The translations under genes were made by a program, and so were the position numbers. Shown in pieces: positions 35,510 to 40,650 of a DNA stretch of 40,650 bases. The notes beneath the pieces were generated by a model. That model was not told the origin of the DNA. It made no database searches and saw only the letters and a program-made list of their open reading frames with translations. Origin of the DNA: Kiritimatiellota bacterium (GTDB lineage Bacteria > Verrucomicrobiota > Lentisphaeria > Oligosphaerales > JAADHN01); NCBI GenBank assembly GCA_013151865.1, contig JAADHN010000068.1:1-40650 (forward strand). The letters are read 5' to 3'. Position 1 is the first letter of the stretch, and every line of letters begins with the position of its first letter.

Positions 35510-35910
35510 ACTTCATCGGCGCCCGGCCGGCGCAAAGTCCGCGTCGAACAGCGTGTCGATCAGGGCTCACGGCACTGTCGAATTCAGTCCCGACTCTCTC
35601 CATTGCGATCCCCACCTGCGGCGCCGGGGCGCCATGGCGCAGTTGCGACGCTCGCCCGTTGCGGCATCGTTTCCCCGCACCGATCCCCAGCCCGACCCCC
35701 CTTTTCCGGCGCGCGCTCGACTCGCAGCCCGTTCCGTGCATTCCGAGCTTCCCGTGATTGCGGCACTTCGCATCTCTTGTTCGCTCAGGCAGGTCCCGGG
35801 AAGCGGCCGCCGGCCCACCGGGTCGGGTGCGCGGTGAATGCGTCTGCCGGAGGAGAGGTCGCCGGCGTAAGAACTGCCCGGATGCACGAAGTCGTTGAGA
35901 CCCCCGAAAT
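35510..35910. other. convergent intergenic region
   Basis: About 401 nt separate the glycosidase-like gene (plus) from the glycosyltransferase gene (minus). I find no supported gene. A GGCGCC-GG-GGCGCC inverted repeat at 35620-35633 is the only clear structure and has no T-run. Terminators for both flanking genes should be here but none is obvious. Confidence 0.45.
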
Positions 35911-36987
35911 TCAGCGGCCGAGGATCTCCCGGTACAGCTCGCGGTAGGCCCGACAGACGGCTTCCCACGTGTGGTTCGCCAGCAGGCGTTCGATGCGCTC
36001 GGCCCGGTTTTCGATGAACCGCCGGTCGTCAAAGACGCGGACCACGGCCGCGGCGAGCGCCGCAGCGTCTTCGAGCGGGGTCAGTTCGAAGCACCCGGGC
36101 GCCTCGCGGTCCAGGTCTCGCGTGCCGTCCACTGCGGAAGCGACCGCCGGGAGGCGCCAGGCCAGGGCCTCCAGCAGGGCGTTGGGCTGGCCCTCCCAGC
36201 GCGAGGGCAGCACGAACAGGTTGGCCTCCGCATACATTGCCGCCAAGTGCTCACGCGGCACCGCCCCGAGCCACTCGATGCGTTCGGCGATTCCCGCGGA
36301 CTCCGCAACCCGCTGCAGACGCCGTGCATACGCCGGGTCGGGCACGGCGCCTGCGACGCGCCAGCGCCATTCGAGGTCCGCAGGCAAACGCGCCAGGGCC
36401 GCCACAAGTATGTCCAGACCTTTCTGAGGCGTCACCCGGGCCACGGTCAGGCCGCGAAGCTCGTTCCGGTCTCGGACCGGGAGGGGAGGAGGAGGAGGCC
36501 GAACGCCGTTGCCGATCACCCGCACCCGATCCCGGGGAAGGCCGAGCCGCTCGATTGCGAACTCCGCAACCGCGTTGCTGACGCAAACGGTGCAAGCCGC
36601 GCGCCGCCGCATCAGCCGGTCGAGCCGGATGTGAAGCCGGCGGGGTTCGACCACACGCAAGCCGCAGACGAGCGGGACGGATCTCGGCGCCATCAGGCGG
36701 GCCGCGAAGTTCGCATGAAACAGCCAGGAATGGACCAAGTCCGGCCGAAAACGCCGGACGACGTTCCGCAGCCGGATCAGCGCCGCGGGACCGGACCAGG
36801 CACGGAAGTGCAGGTCGGTGACCGGAATGCGCGAAGCCCGCAACCGCTCCGCCGGCGGGGTCTCGCCATGAAACAGCGCGACCACCTCGACCGCATCGCC
36901 GGCGGCCTGCAGGCCCCGAGCCACCTCGACCAGCGCGTTTTCAGCGCCGCCTTCGTCGAGTTCGGTAATGACCAGCAGGATTCTCAC
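35911..36987 (-). CDS. glycosyltransferase family 4 protein
   Basis: The 358-residue GT-B enzyme starts MRILLVITELDEGGAEN, the usual donor-side glycine-rich GGAE loop. It has VSNAVAEF near residue 136, VIGNGV at 158-162, ARVTPQKGLDIL near 183 and the E-x7-E motif (Glu265 and Glu273 in WEGQPNALLEAL). It likely transfers a sugar from a nucleotide donor in synthesis of an exported glycan or lipid-linked sugar. GTG at 36987 is chosen because it overlaps the stop of the upstream apbE-like gene (GTGA) and gives the family N-terminus. GAAGAGAAG lies just upstream. Sugar and acceptor are unknown. Confidence 0.88.
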   Translation of the reverse strand: MRILLVITELDEGGAENALVEVARGLQAAGDAVEVVALFHGETPPAERLRASRIPVTDLHFRAWSGPAALIRLRNVVRRFRPDLVHSWLFHANFAARLMAPRSVPLVCGLRVVEPRRLHIRLDRLMRRRAACTVCVSNAVAEFAIERLGLPRDRVRVIGNGVRPPPPPLPVRDRNELRGLTVARVTPQKGLDILVAALARLPADLEWRWRVAGAVPDPAYARRLQRVAESAGIAERIEWLGAVPREHLAAMYAEANLFVLPSRWEGQPNALLEALAWRLPAVASAVDGTRDLDREAPGCFELTPLEDAAALAAAVVRVFDDRRFIENRAERIERLLANHTWEAVCRAYRELYREILGR

Positions 36988-38132
36988 GGACTTCTCTTCG
37001 CCGGGCGCAAGCCGGCCTCGATCCGCAGCAACGGCGGCAGTTTCGTATGCCAGCGCCAGCCCCACTGTTCCAGTTTCGGGCGTTCGCCGTCGTGGACCGT
37101 GACGATCAAGACACCACTGCCGGGATGGGTCTCCACGAAACGCCGGGCCAAGGAAGCGCCGGCCACGAAGATCGCGGTCGAAAACACGTCCGAATCCACG
37201 CCGCGCGGCGTCAGGACCGACACTGCGGCAACATCTTGGACCGGTCGGCCGGTGGTCGGGTCGACGATGTGGGTGAACCGTCGGCCGTCAAGCACGACGA
37301 ACTGCTCGTAGTTCCCGCTCGTGGCAACGGCCGCACCGGTGACCGCCACGGTCCCGATCATGCGCTTGACGTCGAACGGGTCCCGCACGCCGATCTCGTA
37401 GGCGTCCCGGCCCGGGGGCGGTTCGGACAGGCAGCGGATATTGCCGCCCAGATCGATCAACCCCCGACGGATGCCGTTCTCGACAGCCAGGCGCACCGCG
37501 ACATCCAGGGCGTAGCCTTTGGCGATGCCGCCCATATCGAGGAACATGCCGGGCACGGTAAACGCCACGGTTCGGGCCCGGTCGTCGAAAAGGACTTTGG
37601 TCAGCCCCACTTTTTCCCGGGCTTGGCGGATTTCGGCTTCGCTGGGAAGAGACCGGCGTTTGCGATGAAAGCCCCACAGATCCATGAGCGGTCCGACCGA
37701 TACGTCGAAGGCACCGCCCGTTTCACGCCAAGCGCGCCGGGCCGCCTCGATCACGAGCCACAGTCGTTCACTGCAGGCAACCGGCCGCTCGGCCGCCGCG
37801 GCGTTCAGCCGGGAAAGCTCGCTCTTCGGGTCGTAGACGTTTATGGCCCGCTGCAAGGCGAAAAGCTCGGTCTCGACCGCTTCGGCCGCTCGAGCAGCCT
37901 GTTCCTCGGGCGCCCAAAACTTAACCCGACCGACGGTCCCGAAGACCGGGAAAGCAACCGTGAAAGGACGGGGTTCGCCGCGACGGTTGCGCTCGCCGCG
38001 GCCGGCGTTCCGGAACAATACGGCGACAAGACCGAGCACGACCACGACGAGGACCGCGGCCCGAATTCGGGCCGGGCGTCTCGCGGCCTGTCCCCGGACC
38101 GGTTGCGGATTTGTCTGAGAAGGGAAAGGCAT
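36984..38132 (-). CDS. apbE: FAD:protein FMN transferase, membrane-anchored
   Basis: ApbE attaches FMN covalently to Thr/Ser of target flavoproteins (such as Rnf or Nqr subunits) outside the cytoplasm. The 382-residue protein has an N-terminal anchor at about 23-40 in place of the common lipobox. The core shows YDPKSELSRLN (100-110), GGAFDVSVGPLMDLWGF (139-155), FLDMGGIAKGYALD (197-210), DLGGNIRC (227-234), TSGNYEQF, HIVDPTTGRPV (288-298) and DSDVFSTA (313-320). ATG at 38132 is the best start although its ribosome-binding site is weak; the frame stays open to 38282. Its stop overlaps the start of the GT4 gene by GTGA. No target flavoprotein is encoded here. Confidence 0.9.
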   Translation of the reverse strand: MPFPSQTNPQPVRGQAARRPARIRAAVLVVVVLGLVAVLFRNAGRGERNRRGEPRPFTVAFPVFGTVGRVKFWAPEEQAARAAEAVETELFALQRAINVYDPKSELSRLNAAAAERPVACSERLWLVIEAARRAWRETGGAFDVSVGPLMDLWGFHRKRRSLPSEAEIRQAREKVGLTKVLFDDRARTVAFTVPGMFLDMGGIAKGYALDVAVRLAVENGIRRGLIDLGGNIRCLSEPPPGRDAYEIGVRDPFDVKRMIGTVAVTGAAVATSGNYEQFVVLDGRRFTHIVDPTTGRPVQDVAAVSVLTPRGVDSDVFSTAIFVAGASLARRFVETHPGSGVLIVTVHDGERPKLEQWGWRWHTKLPPLLRIEAGLRPAKRSP

Positions 38133-38285
38133 GTTTTGAATGGACCGTGAATCAAAAGCTGCCGGGAGGCTTGGCGGACCGACCGCGCAAAAGCGGAATC
38201 GGAGCACACGCCAATGCGTCCCGATCGACGGCAGGCGGCGACTTCGACAGGCCGGTGATCGCGCGGCAACGTCTCGCCCCAACGG

Positions 38286-38606
38286 TCACTGCCCCGACGA
38301 AGCGGTCGGACGGTATATGACGGGGCCGGCGGCGCCGACGGCGGCACGAAATGACTCGGAAGCTGCGTTCCAGTCGACCACGTCCACACGAAACGGCAGG
38401 TCCGATTCCTCGAAGGCGTCCAACAAACGCCAAATCCGCCGCGGATCCAGGCGCTCGGGCCCCATGACCAAAAGGTCGAGATCGGACCAGGAGCGGGCTT
38501 CGCCGGTGGTCCGTGAACCGAAAGCGCGAACCTCGCACTCGGGGACGTGTTCGGCAAGGATACGACGCACTTTTTCGCTGTGCCGTGCGTCCAAATCGAG
38601 CATCAC
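38286..38606 (-). CDS. MNT-type nucleotidyltransferase (antitoxin-like)
   Basis: The 106-residue minimal nucleotidyltransferase has the GS-x10-D-x-D active site (Gly30-Ser31, Asp42, Asp44) and a third acidic residue, Asp75, in FRVDVVDW. In MntA/HepT systems such proteins AMPylate a Tyr of the HEPN partner and so neutralise it. The GTG start at 38606 overlaps the HEPN stop by GTGA; an ATG three bases later is an equal choice. All catalytic residues are kept, so AMP transfer is plausible. It lies 153 nt before apbE on the same strand. Confidence 0.85.
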   Translation of the reverse strand: MMLDLDARHSEKVRRILAEHVPECEVRAFGSRTTGEARSWSDLDLLVMGPERLDPRRIWRLLDAFEESDLPFRVDVVDWNAASESFRAAVGAAGPVIYRPTASSGQ

Positions 38607-39016
38607 CGTTGATCCAATACTTCGAGCAGGGCCTCGGCGTCGACCAGGAAGTCGCGGGCGGCGGCCAACACAGCCTCGGCCCGGGCTTCGTCGTACAGGC
38701 GCGATGTCTCATTCCGCGCTCGATGGACCGTCATCCACCGCTCGACATCCTCGATGAGCCGTTGCTCCGCTGCCATCCGAAAGAGTTCTCGTCGCGTGAC
38801 TCCGTCCACGTATACCCGGCCGACATTCTCCGACAGCCAGCGCCTTATCGTTTTCCAGCACAGCTCGTAGGTAAACTCGAAGTTTTGGATTGCCCCGGCT
38901 TTCACAGCCTCCACCACATCGGGATCGAGGCCGGCCAGACGGTCCGGTTGCCCCAGTAGATTCATTGCTCGTCGAAAACTCTCGACAGCTCTCCGGAGGT
39001 GGGTGAGGCTAAGCAT
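38603..39016 (-). CDS. HEPN-domain protein, HI0074-type
   Basis: The 137-residue helical protein matches the HI0074-like family that pairs with MNT nucleotidyltransferases (block NFEFTYELCWKTIRRWL at residues 45-61). The RNase motif of HEPN toxins is R-x4-6-H, with a Tyr two residues later as AMPylation site in HepT. Here residues 101-108 read RNETSRLY: Arg101 and Tyr108 remain but the His position is Arg106 (codon CGC, 38701-38699). RNase activity may thus be lost or altered. ATG at 39016 has AGGAAGAG upstream and gives the family N-terminus; the frame is open to 39139 but that extension has no match. It precedes the MNT gene with a 4-nt overlap. Confidence 0.82.
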   Translation of the reverse strand: MLSLTHLRRAVESFRRAMNLLGQPDRLAGLDPDVVEAVKAGAIQNFEFTYELCWKTIRRWLSENVGRVYVDGVTRRELFRMAAEQRLIEDVERWMTVHRARNETSRLYDEARAEAVLAAARDFLVDAEALLEVLDQR

Positions 39017-39362
39017 GAAGTTCTCTTCCTGATCGCCAACCGACGGGCGCCGCGAGTCGGGCGTCGGACGGACCCGCGCGAGGGCCCGCCTCTCCGATTC
39101 ACGAATGATTCGGGTGAGGCGAACCGCAGTGTCCGGCATTCCCCACCGACAGGTCTCGTCGAGCCGTTACATTAGCCCTTGATCGTCCCAATGCCACGCG
39201 GAGTTCACAACCACGCAAGTCGCTTTAGACAAGAGCCCGTCCGAAAAGGGTTCGCGAGCCGCGGGAGTTGTCGCTCTTCGCCAGGGGTGAATCGCTGTCC
39301 GCCTGAGGCGGACCCGTCTCTCCCGCCAAGCGGGATCGGCTGGGAACGCAGGGCGGCGGGAT
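39017..39362. other. non-coding gap between TPR gene and HEPN gene
   Basis: This 346-nt gap lies between two minus-strand genes. No gene is supported. It holds two adjacent palindromes near the TPR gene end (listed separately) and, at 39169-39178, a GGGCTAATGT string on the minus strand that recurs in the candidate promoter of the C45-type gene. Confidence 0.45.
39297..39335. repeat. tandem short palindromes
   Basis: GTCCGCC-TGA-GGCGGAC (39297-39313) and TCCCGC-CAA-GCGGGA (39321-39335) are two perfect hairpins seven nt apart, starting 27 nt beyond the stop of the TPR gene. Neither is followed by a T-run. They may stabilise the 3' end of the TPR transcript or be a REP-like unit. I see no other copy in the window. 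Confidence 0.4.
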
Positions 39363-40650
39363 TCACGGCTCCCGGGTCGCCCGGACCAAGCGCCGAATCT
39401 GGTCGAGATAATCCCGGACATCGGGGTCGGACTTGCTTTCCAGGGCCTGTTCGAGCAGGCGCTCCGCCACCGGATACTGCGACCGCTCGACGGCGATTCG
39501 GGCTTGCCGGACCAGGGCTTTGGCTCGGTTGTCCGGCAGGCGCCCGGCTCGTTCGTAAAGCATTAGGGCACGGTCCAGGTTCCCGGCACGGTATTCGAGG
39601 TCGCCCAGGGCGAACAACGCCGGGGCGTGAAGCGGATCGTGGTCGAGCACGGCGGAGTAGGCCTCACGGGCGCCCTGCTCGTCGCCCCGGGCCTCGGCGA
39701 GTCGGCCTTCGAGAAAACGCAGTTTGACGCCGTTCTCGGAATCGGGCGCCGGCTTTTGCGAACTCCGCACTTGGTCAAGGAGGGCCGCGGCCCGGTCGGC
39801 GTCGTTCAAAAGAAGGAACCCATCCGCGGCGCGGAGGAGTCGACCCACGGGCGCGTTTTCGAGGGCCGCGGCCCGGGTGAAAGTCCGCGCGGCATCGGCG
39901 GCCAGCCCGTGTTCCAGCATGAGATCGCCGAGCGTGGCCAGTTCCTCGGGCTTGAGTTTTCCGACCCGGCGGGCGCACTCGAGGTGGATCAAGGCGTCCC
40001 GGTCGCGGCCCTCTGCGAGGTCCGCAGACGCGAGAAGGGTCCACAGATCGACACGGCGGGGTGTGCGGTCCAGCTCTTCGCGCAAGACGGTGCGCGCCGC
40101 TGCGAAGCGTTTCTGGGCCAGGAGCGTTTTGATCAGGCCGAGTCGCACCGCCGCGCTGTCCGGGCGGAAAACCAGGGCGTTGCGGTAGGCGGTCTCGGCC
40201 GCCGTATTGTTTCCGGCGCTCAGCAGGGCGAACCCGAGCAGGCCCCAGACGGTCCCGCGATCCACACCCCGCACAACCGTCAACCGGGCCAACTCCCGGG
40301 CGGCGGCCTTGTGGCGGCCAAGATCGAGCAATGCCCTGGCGAGATTCAGCCGGGCACGCGAAAAGTCCGGAAGTTTCTTCAGGGCGCGGCGGAAGGCCGC
40401 GGCGGCTTCTTCGGGGCGACGTTCGCGCAACCGGAACACTCCCACGGCGAACCACAGGGCCGGGCTGGATTCGGGCGTCATCGCCGCCTCGACCAACCGG
40501 GCCGCTTCGGCCGGACTTCGGGCCGCGACCGCCTCCGCCTTCTTGAGCAGCGCGGCTTCCTGTTCCGAAACCGTGGGGTCCTCGGCGCGACACGGGGCGG
40601 CCTGAAGCGCGTCTCGGGGTCCGGGCGGGGCGGCGGCGGGCGGCGCCCCG
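39363..40650 (-). CDS. TPR-repeat protein, 5' end outside window
   Basis: The frame is open to the right edge of the window, so the N-terminus is missing. An internal TTG at 40496 is not a likely start. At least 428 residues are encoded. The first visible part is Ala/Pro-rich (APPAAAPPGP), followed by an array of roughly ten tetratricopeptide repeats with the usual W/L-G-Y-A-F-P spacing (for example PDFSRARLNLARALLDLGRHKAA and PLHAPALFALGDLEYRAGNLDRA). TPR arrays bind other proteins. No catalytic domain is seen and no partner can be named. The C-terminus ends shortly after the last repeat. Two palindromes follow the stop. Confidence 0.85.
   Translation of the reverse strand, partial: GAPPAAAPPGPRDALQAAPCRAEDPTVSEQEAALLKKAEAVAARSPAEAARLVEAAMTPESSPALWFAVGVFRLRERRPEEAAAAFRRALKKLPDFSRARLNLARALLDLGRHKAAARELARLTVVRGVDRGTVWGLLGFALLSAGNNTAAETAYRNALVFRPDSAAVRLGLIKTLLAQKRFAAARTVLREELDRTPRRVDLWTLLASADLAEGRDRDALIHLECARRVGKLKPEELATLGDLMLEHGLAADAARTFTRAAALENAPVGRLLRAADGFLLLNDADRAAALLDQVRSSQKPAPDSENGVKLRFLEGRLAEARGDEQGAREAYSAVLDHDPLHAPALFALGDLEYRAGNLDRALMLYERAGRLPDNRAKALVRQARIAVERSQYPVAERLLEQALESKSDPDVRDYLDQIRRLVRATREP

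Noticed and set aside
39017-39139. N-terminal extension of the HEPN protein to an ATG at 39139
   Set aside because: The extra 41 residues do not resemble the family and the only G-rich stretch abuts the ATG, whereas the ATG at 39016 has a good ribosome-binding site.

Overview
The window is a GC-rich (clearly above 60 %) bacterial chromosome segment with about 28 protein genes. I see no rRNA, tRNA, CRISPR array or insertion sequence. A conserved fatty-acid/translation cluster sits beside large exported proteins: two sulfatase-fold enzymes, a PQQ-type propeller/LamG giant, a DUF6259-like glycosidase and a DUF6785-type membrane protein. This mix is typical of the PVC superphylum and its neighbours (Lentisphaerota, Kiritimatiellota, Planctomycetota, Hydrogenedentota). 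The phylum is an inference; no marker gene here settles it.

Region 1 (0-2.1 kb, minus): a polytopic membrane protein of the DUF6785 type. Region 2 (2.6-15.75 kb, plus): a long housekeeping array, coaD - yceD (DUF177) - rpmF - plsX - fabH - fabD - fabG - acpP - fabF - small lipoprotein - 7TM/HD phosphohydrolase (PgpH-like) - ybeY - CNNM/CBS (CorC-like) - a tandem CDP-alcohol phosphatidyltransferase. It links coenzyme A supply, acyl-carrier protein, fatty-acid initiation and elongation, acyl-phosphate formation and phospholipid head-group attachment, with ribosome genes interleaved. A strong hairpin between acpP and fabF and a structured leader before acpP suggest differential expression inside the array.

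Region 3 (16.0-25.4 kb, minus): two alkaline-phosphatase-superfamily 'sulfatases' (one with a normal CxPxR formylglycine site, one with Thr in the nucleophile position), a 1297-residue exported protein joining a methyltransferase-like fold, a PQQ-like propeller and LamG, and a secreted C45-type Ntn hydrolase. Region 4 (25.7-35.5 kb, plus): a transmembrane sensor kinase with a periplasmic solute-binding domain, a CheY-like regulator, a REC-PAS-PAS-kinase-REC hybrid, and a large exported glycosidase-like protein preceded by a leader with mutually exclusive hairpins. Together regions 3 and 4 look like a sensing-and-degradation locus for a sulfated or otherwise modified extracellular substrate.

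Region 5 (35.9-40.65 kb, minus): a TPR protein cut by the right window edge, a HEPN/MNT pair resembling a toxin-antitoxin module but with the HEPN catalytic His replaced by Arg, a membrane-anchored ApbE flavin transferase, and a GT4 glycosyltransferase overlapping it by GTGA. The most notable items are the double CDP-alcohol phosphatidyltransferase, the methyltransferase-propeller-LamG fusion, the Thr-type sulfatase homologue, the altered HEPN motif and the RNA-structure candidates at acpP/fabF and before the glycosidase.
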